Assembly (NCBI GenBank): GCA_030740135.1
Contig: JASLXW010000007.1
Span: 1-20,550, forward strand
DNA from: Nitrospinota bacterium
Lineage (GTDB): Bacteria > UBA8248 > JACPRG01
Direction of reading: 5' to 3'
Length of the DNA stretch: 20,550 nt
A model generated the notes under the pieces. It had not been told where the DNA came from and did no database searches. It saw only the letters and a program-made list of their open reading frames with translations. Positions 1 to 6,473 of this stretch are shown piece by piece; position 1 is the first letter of the stretch; each line of letters opens with the position of its first letter. A program made the position numbers and the translations under genes.

Positions 1-253
1 GGAAGGTCAACATCCGAGGGGTTCAATCGTATCACGGCGGCTCGAAATCAAAACAGGGTGTCGCATGCAACGGGCCGAGACCCCCTGCTTCCGCAGAGGG
101 CGGGCTTGGACCGGCCCCTACGACGAAAAAGGCCGTGCGAATATCGATGTCCCTCGCTCAGAATGACGAACACCGAAGACTATCAGTTGCGAAACGAAAG
201 TTTTTCGGGGGGGGCCAGGGGGGCGGTTTTTCAAAAAATCCCCCCTGGGATCT
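1..253. other. Intergenic spacer with repeat-like fragments
   Basis: No convincing gene lies here. The short reading frames in it have no protein-like composition and no good ribosome binding site. The stretch about 97-128 has a GGGCGGG run followed by a GGCCCCTACG run, an imperfect inverted pair of the sort seen in dispersed intergenic repeats. About 150-170 reads CCCTCGCTCAGAATGACGA, also a type of sequence I associate with scattered non-coding repeats in uncultured-bacterium genomes; that is recollection, not a search. The right end carries the hairpin element listed separately at 190-260. Confidence 0.5.
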
Positions 254-260
254 TTACAAG
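190..260. repeat. G-run/C-run hairpin repeat, copy A
   Basis: The element has the order G8 (207-214), CCA, G6, a 16-nt A/T-rich centre, then C6 and TGG. CCAGGGGGG (215-223) and CCCCCCTGG (240-248) are perfect 9-bp inverted arms. The centre TTTTTCAAAAAA is itself partly self-complementary. The element starts about five bases past the stop codon of the mutase gene, and its end overlaps that stop. It aligns without gaps over about 19 nt (227-245) with copy B near 11668-11686, with roughly 15 identical positions. There is no T-tract after the stem on either strand, so it is not a canonical intrinsic terminator, though it may still end transcription or protect the mRNA 3' end. Confidence 0.6.
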
Positions 261-1957
261 CTCGTGACCTCTTCATGCTCGCCGAAGACGTTGCGCAGGG
301 CGTCGGCGATCTCGCCGACCGTCGCGTACGCCCGGACCGCGTCCAGGATGGGGGGCATCAGGTTGGCGCTCGCGCGCGCCGCTTCCTCGACAGCGGAGAG
401 GGATTTCCTGACCCGGGCGTTGTCCCGGTCTTTTCGCAGGGCGGCGAGTCTTTCCTTTTGGGCCGATTCGATGGCCGGGTCGATCCGGAGGCGGCTCGCG
501 GACCCGCCGTTCTCCCCCGCGCCTTCCTCGGCCTCTTGCATATAGGCGTTGACGCCGACGACGACGCTTTCCTCCCGCTCGACCGCCCGCTGGCGGCGGT
601 AGGCCGACTCGTGGATCTCCCGCTGGACCCAGCCCCGCTGGATGGCCGGGAGCATCCCGCCCATCTCGTCGATGCGGGCGATGTAGTCCCGGGCGCGGGC
701 CTCGATCTCGCGGGTGAGGGACTCGACCGCGTAGCTCCCGCCCAGCGGGTCCACCGTCTCCGTGACGCCCGATTCGTGGGCGAGGACCTGCTGGGTGCGC
801 AGGGCCAGGCGGACGGCCTCTTCCGTGGGCAGGCCGATGGCCTCGTCGAAGGAGTTGGTGTGGAGCGACTGCGTCCCGCCCAGGACCGCCGCCAGGGCCT
901 GGACCGTCACCCGGACGACGTTATTGAGCGGCTGTTGGGCGGTGAGCGTCACGCCCGCCGTCTGGGTGTGGAACCGGAGCATCCGCGCGCGGTCGGATTT
1001 CACGCCGAAGCGGTCCTCCATGATCCGCGCCCACAGACGCCGGGCCGCCCGGAACTTGGCCACCTCCTCCAGCAGGTCGTTGTGGGCGGCGAAGAAGAAC
1101 GAGAGGCGGCTTCCCAGGTTGTCCGCGTCCTGTCCGGCCCGCAGGGCCGCTTCCACGTACGCGATCCCGTCGGCCAGGGTGAAGGCCACCTCCTGGACCG
1201 CCGTGCACCCGGCCTCGCGCATGTGGTAGCCGCTGACGCTGATGGGGCTCCACCGGGGAAGGCGCTCGCCGCAAAAGACGAACATGTCCGTGATGATCCG
1301 CAGGGAAGACTCGGGCGGATAGATGTACGTCCCCCGGGCGATGTATTCCTTGAGGATGTCGTTCTGGACCGTGCCCCGGAGATTGGCGGGCGGGACGCCC
1401 TGCTTCTCGGCCACGGCGACGTAGAGGGCCATCAGGACGGCGGCCGTGGCGTTGATCGTCATCGACGTGCTGACGCGGTCCAGGGGGATTCCGTCGAACA
1501 GCGTCTCCATGTCCCGGAGGCTGTCGATGGCCACGCCGACGCGCCCGACCTCGCCCTCGGCCATGGGGTGGTCGGAGTCGTAGCCGATCTGCGTAGGGAG
1601 GTCGAAGGCGACGCTCAGCCCCGCGCCCCCCTGATCGAGCAGGTACTTGTAGCGGCGGTTGGACTCCTCCGCCGTGGCGTAGCCAGCGTACTGTCGCATC
1701 GTCCAGTGGCGGCCGCGGTACATCGTCGGATGGATGCCGCGCGTGAAGGGCGGCCGGCCGGGGAACCCCGTCTCCTCCGCGTAGTCCGGGTCGGGAACGT
1801 TCTCGGGTGTGTAGAGGCGCTCGACGGGGATATCCGATTCCGTCCGGAACGCCTCGCGCCTCTCCGGGCGCCGCTCCAGGGTCTCGCGGAGGTGATTGTC
1901 CTCCCAATCCCGGCGCGCGGCCTCGAGATCCGTCTTGGCCTTCTTCGTCGGTCCCAT
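254..1957 (-). CDS. mcmA1: Methylmalonyl-CoA mutase, large (catalytic) subunit, no B12 domain
   Basis: The enzyme interconverts methylmalonyl-CoA and succinyl-CoA by a B12 radical mechanism in the cytoplasm. The protein is about 567 residues and contains only the substrate-binding TIM-barrel; the C-terminal cobalamin domain of one-chain mutases is absent, so a separate small B12-binding subunit must be encoded outside this window. Family motifs are [36 protein letters not shown] and [11 protein letters not shown]. Counting from the ATG, Tyr90, Gln198, Arg208 and His245 match Tyr89, Gln197, Arg207 and His244 of the Propionibacterium enzyme. Tyr plus Arg favours methylmalonyl-CoA; isobutyryl-CoA mutase has Phe and Gln there. 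The longest frame opens with TTG at 1972, but ATG at 1957 has AAGGA seven bases upstream (also GGAGG, too close), so I prefer it. It lies 83 bp downstream of kdsC on the same strand. The gene symbol is by analogy with split mutases. Confidence 0.93.
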   Translation of the reverse strand: MGPTKKAKTDLEAARRDWEDNHLRETLERRPERREAFRTESDIPVERLYTPENVPDPDYAEETGFPGRPPFTRGIHPTMYRGRHWTMRQYAGYATAEESNRRYKYLLDQGGAGLSVAFDLPTQIGYDSDHPMAEGEVGRVGVAIDSLRDMETLFDGIPLDRVSTSMTINATAAVLMALYVAVAEKQGVPPANLRGTVQNDILKEYIARGTYIYPPESSLRIITDMFVFCGERLPRWSPISVSGYHMREAGCTAVQEVAFTLADGIAYVEAALRAGQDADNLGSRLSFFFAAHNDLLEEVAKFRAARRLWARIMEDRFGVKSDRARMLRFHTQTAGVTLTAQQPLNNVVRVTVQALAAVLGGTQSLHTNSFDEAIGLPTEEAVRLALRTQQVLAHESGVTETVDPLGGSYAVESLTREIEARARDYIARIDEMGGMLPAIQRGWVQREIHESAYRRQRAVEREESVVVGVNAYMQEAEEGAGENGGSASRLRIDPAIESAQKERLAALRKDRDNARVRKSLSAVEEAARASANLMPPILDAVRAYATVGEIADALRNVFGEHEEVTSL

Positions 1958-2040
1958 GCCTCCGTCCTTCAACCGCCGTCAAAAGGGGCGCAACCGATGA
2001 GGGCCATCCGGTCCGGCGGCGGCGGCCCTCGGGACGCTCC

Positions 2041-2571
2041 CTACAGCCCGAAGCGCGACTTCAAGGTCTCGTCCCACTTCCCCTGGGCGTGCAGGATGAA
2101 CTCGACGGCCTCCCGGACGGCGCCGTGTCCGCCCGGGCGGATCGTCACGCGGGTCGCGGCGGTCAGGACCTCTACCGCCGCGTCCGCCACGGCGACGGGC
2201 AGTCCGACGCGCCGCATCACGGGCAGGTCGATCACATCGTCCGCCACGTAGGCGACCTCGTCGTCGGCCAGACCGTGCTTGGCCTTGAGCTCCTCGTAAG
2301 CCGGGGTCTTGTCGCGCAGATTTTCGTAAACGTCTTCCACCCCCAGCTCCTCGGCGCGGGCGCGGATGGAGGGCGATCCCTTCCCGCTGAGGAAGGCGAT
2401 CTGGAGGCCGGCGTCGAGGGCGACGGTGACGCCCGTGCCATCGCGGATGTCGAACCGGCGCATCGACCCGCCGTCCGACGCGACGTAAATCCCCCGATCC
2501 GTCTGGACCCCGTCCACGTCGAGGATGATGAGTCTGATCTTGCGCGCCGCTTCCTGGGGATGAATCGCCAT
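2041..2571 (-). CDS. kdsC: 3-deoxy-D-manno-octulosonate 8-phosphate phosphatase (KDO-8-P phosphatase)
   Basis: This cytoplasmic enzyme dephosphorylates KDO-8-phosphate to KDO for the inner core of lipopolysaccharide. It is a 176-residue, capless HAD-family phosphatase, the usual KdsC size. HAD motif I is LDVDGVQTD near residues 17-25, with the nucleophile and general acid aspartates both present. Motif II is the FLSGKGSP stretch. Motif IV is ADDVIDLPVM, where the family usually has GDD. The GGHGAVREAVEFIL segment near the C-terminus is typical of KdsC. Its ATG at 2571 follows the kdsD stop by a single base, so the two are almost certainly co-transcribed and translationally coupled. They catalyse the first and third steps of KDO synthesis; kdsA and kdsB are not in the window. 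Confidence 0.93.
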   Translation of the reverse strand: MAIHPQEAARKIRLIILDVDGVQTDRGIYVASDGGSMRRFDIRDGTGVTVALDAGLQIAFLSGKGSPSIRARAEELGVEDVYENLRDKTPAYEELKAKHGLADDEVAYVADDVIDLPVMRRVGLPVAVADAAVEVLTAATRVTIRPGGHGAVREAVEFILHAQGKWDETLKSRFGL

Positions 2572-2572
2572 G

Positions 2573-3532
2573 TCAGAGTATCCCGGCCTTCAGAATGTCG
2601 TGCAGGTGGATGATCCCGGTGGTTCGGCCGTCGCCGTCGGTCGTAAGGACCGAGGTGATGCTGTGCGTCTCCATCCAGCGCAGGGCCTCGGCCGCCAGGG
2701 CGCTCTCGTCGATGACCTTGGGGTCGCGGGTCATGATGTCCTCCGCCCGCGTCAGCAAGACGTCTTCGTGCCGCTCGACGGCGCGGCGAACGTCGCCGTC
2801 CGTGACGATCCCGGCGAGGCGTCCCGCTTCATCCGCCACGGTGGTGACCCCGAGCCGCTTGGAGGAGATCTCGTAAATCACATCCTTGAACAGCGCGTCC
2901 AGCTTCACGGCGGGGATCTCCTCCCCCGCGTGCGCCAGGTCCTTCACCTGGAGGAGGAGCCGCTTGCCCAGGCTTCCGCCGGGGTGGTAGACGGCGAAGT
3001 CCTCGGGGCGGACGCCCTTCTTTTCCAGCAGGGCCATGGCCAAAGCGTCGCCCATCGCCATCGCCACCGCCGTGCTCGCTGTCGGGACCAGGTCCAGCGG
3101 GCAGGCCTCCTCGGCCACGCCCACGTCCAGGACGACTTCGCTCCAACGCGCGATGGAGGAGCGGACGTTGCCCGTCAGGCTGATGAGGGGGATGCCCAGC
3201 CGGCGGGCGGCGGACAGGAGGTTCAAAAGCTCCTCGGTCTCGCCGCTTTTGGACAGGGCGACGACGACATCGCCCCGCGTCATCATCCCCGCGTCCCCGT
3301 GGGCCCCGTCGGCGGGGTGAAGGAACAGGGACGGAACGCCGATGCTCGCCAGGCTCGAGACGAGCTTCCGCCCGATGATGCCGGACTTCCCCATCCCGCA
3401 CACCACGACGCGGCCCCGGCACGCCAGGACGAGATCGACGGCGCGGCTGAAATCCTCCCCGAGCCGGGGGATCAGGTCCGTGATGGCCCGGGCCTCGGTC
3501 TCGAGCACCTTCCTCGCGCGCTCCAACACCAT
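2573..3532 (-). CDS. kdsD: D-arabinose 5-phosphate isomerase (KpsF/GutQ family)
   Basis: The enzyme converts ribulose 5-phosphate to arabinose 5-phosphate, the entry step to KDO. The architecture is an N-terminal SIS sugar-isomerase domain (about residues 25-165) followed by two CBS domains (about 195-319). Conserved points are CGMGKSGIIGRKL (catalytic-type lysine), SKSGETEEL, VAEEACPLDLVPT and the histidine in VYHPGGSLGKRL, matching the Lys/Glu/Glu/His set of E. coli KdsD. The open frame reaches a TTG at 3565, but ATG at 3532 has GAAGGGG about nine bases upstream, gives a family-like start (MVLERARKVLETEARAI), and lies downstream of the predicted transcription start. I therefore use it (319 residues; E. 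coli KdsD has 328). kdsC follows after one base. GutQ or KpsF paralogue status cannot be excluded, but the kdsC link argues for the housekeeping enzyme. Confidence 0.93.
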   Translation of the reverse strand: MVLERARKVLETEARAITDLIPRLGEDFSRAVDLVLACRGRVVVCGMGKSGIIGRKLVSSLASIGVPSLFLHPADGAHGDAGMMTRGDVVVALSKSGETEELLNLLSAARRLGIPLISLTGNVRSSIARWSEVVLDVGVAEEACPLDLVPTASTAVAMAMGDALAMALLEKKGVRPEDFAVYHPGGSLGKRLLLQVKDLAHAGEEIPAVKLDALFKDVIYEISSKRLGVTTVADEAGRLAGIVTDGDVRRAVERHEDVLLTRAEDIMTRDPKVIDESALAAEALRWMETHSITSVLTTDGDGRTTGIIHLHDILKAGIL

Positions 3533-3568
3533 AGGAAACACCCCTTCGCGGAGATGTCGCTCCAAGCG

Positions 3569-3597
3569 AAATTACCAGTCAATCAAAGGGTTGTCCA
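3569..3597 (-). promoter_or_regulatory. Predicted promoter of kdsD-kdsC
   Basis: Read on the minus strand, TGGACA (3592-3597, 5 of 6 to the sigma-70 -35 consensus) is followed by 17 bp and then TAATTT (3569-3574). TGG immediately before the -10 box makes an extended -10 element. Transcription would begin near 3562, 30 bases before the preferred kdsD ATG and just inside the alternative TTG at 3565. The match is by eye only. Confidence 0.45.
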
Positions 3598-3637
3598 CGT
3601 CACGGAAGGGAAGATCCCGGCCATCCCCCGTCCGGAT

Positions 3638-3655
3638 TCCCCCGACGCCGGGGGA
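3638..3655. repeat. Small inverted repeat in the spacer after the coiled-coil gene
   Basis: TCCCCC (3638-3643) and GGGGGA (3650-3655) are perfect 6-bp arms around a 6-nt loop, with flanking CCCG/CGGG that could extend pairing. It sits between the 3' end of the coiled-coil gene (3721) and the kdsD promoter. Neither strand has a T-tract after it. It may help end transcription from the coiled-coil gene, but in such GC-rich sequence it may also be chance. The rest of 3598-3720 shows nothing else clear. Confidence 0.3.
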
Positions 3656-3720
3656 CGGGACGAGGGCCGCCTCCGGACCACCCGGCCCCTCACCCCGCCG
3701 GGCCGCGCGGGAAGGGGCGC

Positions 3721-4281
3721 TCAGTGTTTGGCGGCGCCGCCGCCCGGGCACCTCGGTCTATTTCCGGGAAAGGGGATCACCTCGCCGGTCGTCCCCTCCC
3801 TGTATTCGGCCTCCATGTCGGTCGTCCACTCGGAGGCGTCGAACGGGAGGATCCCTTTCCCTTCCAGGTTTCTCTTGCGCTGATCGTAAAAGCCTTCAAA
3901 GGTTTCCAACAGGGAATTCCGAAACCCGTCCAGCTCCCGCTGGACCGCGTCCAGCTTGCCGGTGAATCCCTCGAATCGATCCTGAAGGACGCCGCCGCAT
4001 TTTTGTTGAGCGGCTTGGACGGTTGCGGACTCCTCATCGAGGAGCCGGGCCCACGCCCGTTTGTTCCGCGCAGTGACCTCGTCGGAGAAGGCGCGGAATC
4101 TATCTTTCATCGCCGCGAGCTCGCCCGCCGCCGCGCGCAGGGCGGCGTCCTTTTCTTCGAGGAGGCGCCGCTGCGCCTCCAGCCGGCTTCGCTGCGTTCG
4201 GAACAGGTGAACCGCCGCGCCCGGCAGGACGACCAGGATCACGACGGCCTCGAGAATGCTCTTGAACAGGGACCAATCCAT
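3721..4281 (-). CDS. Membrane-anchored coiled-coil protein of unknown function
   Basis: I do not recognise this 186-residue protein. It starts with a single hydrophobic segment (about residues 6-27), followed at once by an arginine-rich stretch and then a long, strongly helical, charged heptad-like region (about 30-130). The C-terminal third is not helical-looking and holds DFxPF-like and GEVIPFPGN segments, ending in a Gly/Pro-rich tail. The basic flank after the membrane segment suggests a coiled coil on the cytoplasmic side. The layout is like YhcB- or RmuC-type proteins, but no sequence motif supports either. The frame extends to TTG at 4341; ATG at 4281 has CGGAG about nine bases upstream and lies about 60 nt below a good promoter, so I use it. 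It stands alone between the thiolase and kdsD. Confidence 0.7.
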   Translation of the reverse strand: MDWSLFKSILEAVVILVVLPGAAVHLFRTQRSRLEAQRRLLEEKDAALRAAAGELAAMKDRFRAFSDEVTARNKRAWARLLDEESATVQAAQQKCGGVLQDRFEGFTGKLDAVQRELDGFRNSLLETFEGFYDQRKRNLEGKGILPFDASEWTTDMEAEYREGTTGEVIPFPGNRPRCPGGGAAKH

Positions 4282-4346
4282 GGCTCGGGACTCCGGAAAC
4301 AATGTTTGGATTGGCAGGGGGGGAGCCGGGTCTTCAGACAAAGGTC

Positions 4347-4375
4347 ATGTTACGCCAGCGCGGGCGGGGTTTCAA
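4347..4375 (-). promoter_or_regulatory. Predicted promoter of the coiled-coil gene
   Basis: On the minus strand TTGAAA (4370-4375, 5 of 6) is followed by exactly 17 bp and TAACAT (4347-4352, 4 of 6). Transcription would start near 4340, giving a leader of about 60 nt before the ATG at 4281 and excluding the upstream TTG at 4341. It lies between the thiolase stop and this gene, implying that the coiled-coil gene can be expressed on its own. Confidence 0.5.
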
Positions 4376-4446
4376 GCCGAAATCGGACGGACGGCGCCGG
4401 GGGCGCGCGACCTTCGGTCCGCGCGAAATCCGGGGAAGCGGCGCTT

Positions 4447-5634
4447 TCAGGTCCGCTCGACGACCGTGGAGATCCCCTGTCCGCCCCCGATGCACATCGT
4501 CGCCAGGCCCAGGGTCTCGTCCCGGCGCTTCATTTCATAGAGGAGGGTGGTCATCATGCGCGCGCCAGTGCACCCCAGGGGATGGCCGAGGCCGATGGCC
4601 CCGCCGTTGACGTTCATCCGGTCCAGGTCGATTTTCAGGACCTGCGCGCACGCCAGGGCCTGCGAGGCGAAGGCCTCGTTCAGCTCGGCCAGGCCGATGT
4701 CGCCCATCTCGACGCCCGCCGCCCGCAGGGCCTTCGGGGTGGAGTGGATGGGACCGATGCCCATCACGTCCGGCTCGGTGCCGGCCACGCCGGTCCCCCG
4801 AACCCGTCCCAGTGGCGCGTAGCCCTCGTCCTCGGCCCACTCCGCGCTCATCATCAGGACCGCCGCCGCGCCGTCGTTGATCCCCGAGGAGTTCCCGGCC
4901 GTCACGGTGCCGTCCTCCTGAAAGGCGGGGCGCAGCGACGCGAGCTTCTCGAGGGTGGTGTCGTAGCGGACGTGCTCATCCGTATCGAACCGGACCGGGT
5001 CCGCTCCCCTCTTCCCCGCGGGGACTTCGACGGGAACGATCTCGTCTTTGAAGCGCCCTTCCTCGATGGCGGCCTTGGCCCGCATGTGGGAATGGTAAGC
5101 GAACCGGTCCTGGTCCTCCCGGGAGACACCGTACCGGCGGGCCACGTTCTCGGCGGTGACGCCGTTGGGGACGTGCATGCCGTCGGGCGCGGCGAGGGTT
5201 CCGGAGAAGGCGTCTATCAACGTCCGGTCCCCCCGGGCGTAAGGCGAAGGGATCTTTTCGAGGATGAAGGGGGTGCGGGTCATGCTCTCGGCGCCGCCCG
5301 CGACGATAACCTCCGCCTGGCCGGTCTCGATGGCCATGGCGGCGAAGTTGATGGCCTGGAGGCCGGAGCCGCAAAGACGCGTCAGCGTCGTCCCCGCGAT
5401 GGAAGTGGGATACCCCGCCCGCAGCAGGGCGACGCGGGCGATGTTCTTGGCCGTGGCGACCTGATTGGAGACGCCGAAGATTACGTCGTCCAAGGCTGAA
5501 GGATCGAAATCAGCGCGCTTCACCACCTCCGCCAGGACCAGGGCGGCCAGGGCGTCAACGTCGAAATCCTTCAGGGCGCCCCGGTCCCGTCCGATGGGCG
5601 TACGGACAGCTTCAACGATGACGGCCTTTTCCAT
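4447..5634 (-). CDS. Acetyl-CoA C-acetyltransferase (thiolase family)
   Basis: The enzyme catalyses the reversible condensation of two acyl-CoA units, or cleavage of 3-ketoacyl-CoA, in the cytoplasm. At 395 residues it has the standard thiolase length. The catalytic set is complete: nucleophile Cys88 in LTRLCGSGLQA, His351 in GGAIGLGHPLG and Cys381 in CIGGGQGIS. The start EKAVIVEAVRTPIGR and the GGAESMTRTPF segment are typical. A GGGGAAGGGAG ribosome binding site sits about eight bases before the ATG. Sequence alone does not separate biosynthetic acetoacetyl-CoA thiolase (AtoB/PhaA) from beta-oxidation thiolase (FadA), and no FadB, crotonase or PHA gene is adjacent, so I give no symbol. The mutase at 254-1957 hints at acyl-CoA turnover but is separated by three unrelated genes. 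Confidence 0.94.
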   Translation of the reverse strand: MEKAVIVEAVRTPIGRDRGALKDFDVDALAALVLAEVVKRADFDPSALDDVIFGVSNQVATAKNIARVALLRAGYPTSIAGTTLTRLCGSGLQAINFAAMAIETGQAEVIVAGGAESMTRTPFILEKIPSPYARGDRTLIDAFSGTLAAPDGMHVPNGVTAENVARRYGVSREDQDRFAYHSHMRAKAAIEEGRFKDEIVPVEVPAGKRGADPVRFDTDEHVRYDTTLEKLASLRPAFQEDGTVTAGNSSGINDGAAAVLMMSAEWAEDEGYAPLGRVRGTGVAGTEPDVMGIGPIHSTPKALRAAGVEMGDIGLAELNEAFASQALACAQVLKIDLDRMNVNGGAIGLGHPLGCTGARMMTTLLYEMKRRDETLGLATMCIGGGQGISTVVERT

Positions 5635-5790
5635 TGCGGGTCTCCCTTCCCCGGACGGACCCCATGGGCCGGCGGGTCATTCCAATTCGGTTGCCGTGAG
5701 AATGGCGCGCCGGGATGGGCGCGGGGATTGACGGCGGGGACGTAGCGTCCGGCGCCGTCCCACCCACGCGATGAGACCGGGCGGCCGGCG

Positions 5791-6186
5791 TCAGGAAGAA
5801 AAGAGGCTGTGTTCCGGGCCGATGCAGAGCGCCTCGCGAACGGCGGCCAGCAACTCGCCCTTTCGAAGGGGGGTGCTGAGCACGACCTTCACCTGATCGG
5901 GCAGGGGATCGGGCTCGTTGCCGCGGTCCTGCGCACCGACGATCGCGACGACCGGCAGGTCGGCCGCTTCCGGGGGGCCGCTGTGAAGCCAGCCGGACCT
6001 TCCCATGGAAGACAAAGGCAGATCGGTCACCAAAACGTCGAATTGACGGGACGCGATGAGGTCCAGTCCCTCCTCGGCGGACTCCGCCGTTTCCGTTTCA
6101 TACTCATCCTGAAGCAGAATTTCCCGAATGGCTTCGCGGGATTTTATCGATTGATCCAATATGAGGATTTTGGGTTTTCCATTCAT
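5791..6186 (-). CDS. Stand-alone receiver-domain protein with degenerate switch residues
   Basis: This is a single CheY-like receiver domain (131 residues) with no output domain. The beta-alpha pattern is clear: KILILDQS, then DVLVTDLPLS with the phosphoacceptor-position Asp55, PVVAIVG, and a final helix ELLAAVREAL. The switch is worn. The usual pair of acidic residues after beta-1 is one Asp (Asp11) plus Gln12, the Thr/Ser after beta-4 is Val83, and the invariant Lys of the KP motif is Thr105 (STPLRKGEL). It therefore probably does not carry out the standard phosphorylation switch and may be a pseudo-receiver. The frame reaches a TTG at 6222, but ATG at 6186 gives a family-like start; neither has a strong ribosome binding site. 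No histidine kinase is nearby. Confidence 0.8.
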   Translation of the reverse strand: MNGKPKILILDQSIKSREAIREILLQDEYETETAESAEEGLDLIASRQFDVLVTDLPLSSMGRSGWLHSGPPEAADLPVVAIVGAQDRGNEPDPLPDQVKVVLSTPLRKGELLAAVREALCIGPEHSLFSS

Positions 6187-6467
6187 GCGCACGGGCAGTG
6201 TCCCCGAAGGTCGGTTGTTCAAAAAGAGCGGATTCGGCTCCGGTTGGATCGTTGGGTTGTCCCTTTTAACTACTACAAGCGGACCGGACTTACAAGCATT
6301 TTTTTATTTGGGGAAAGCGGATTTTTTATGTTTCAACAATTAAATCAGTTAATTAGACAAGATCGGCCGATTTGAACTCTTAAAAGCGCGCGCGCCCTCA
6401 TCCGGACGGAACTCTTCCGATCCGCCTCAATCCGGGGCCGCGCGACACGCTTTCCGACAATGAGCGC
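6187..6467. other. Spacer containing an AT-rich island
   Basis: About 6255-6380 is markedly richer in A and T than its surroundings, with T-runs at 6299-6305 and 6322-6327. It lies between the PBP1A stop and the receiver gene, both on the minus strand, so it is most likely the receiver's promoter region. A 10-bp palindrome ATCGGCCGAT is at 6362-6371. I see no RNA gene or coding frame here. Confidence 0.5.
6325..6352 (-). promoter_or_regulatory. Weak promoter candidate for the receiver gene
   Basis: On the minus strand TTAACT (6347-6352) lies 16 bp before CATAAA (6325-6330), each 4 of 6 to sigma-70 consensus. The AT-rich setting favours a promoter somewhere here, but this exact placement is uncertain, and other boxes could be chosen. 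Confidence 0.25.
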
Positions 6468-6473
6468 TCATTG
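6458..6473. repeat. 16-bp perfect palindrome across the PBP1A stop codon
   Basis: CAATGAGCGCTCATTG reads the same on both strands and includes the TGA stop of the PBP1A gene (6468-6470). Its shape resembles a binding site for a dimeric regulator such as those of the TetR family, but one 16-bp palindrome is not very surprising in 20 kb. Confidence 0.35.

Noticed and set aside
215..248. Intrinsic terminator of the mutase gene
   Set aside because: The stem is strong, but no T-tract follows on the minus strand (the next bases are a C-run), so a canonical terminator is not supported.
58..545. Small plus-strand frames at the left edge
   Set aside because: They have no ribosome binding site and no protein-like pattern, and they run through repeat-like sequence and antisense to the mutase.
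275..2251. 658-codon open frame on the plus strand
   Set aside because: It is antisense to the methylmalonyl-CoA mutase and kdsC genes, which have full family motifs. Long antisense frames are expected in GC-rich DNA with few stop codons.
6255..6380. AT-rich island as a small RNA or transferred DNA
   Set aside because: I could not trace a stable fold, terminator or coding frame. A promoter region for the receiver gene explains it well enough.
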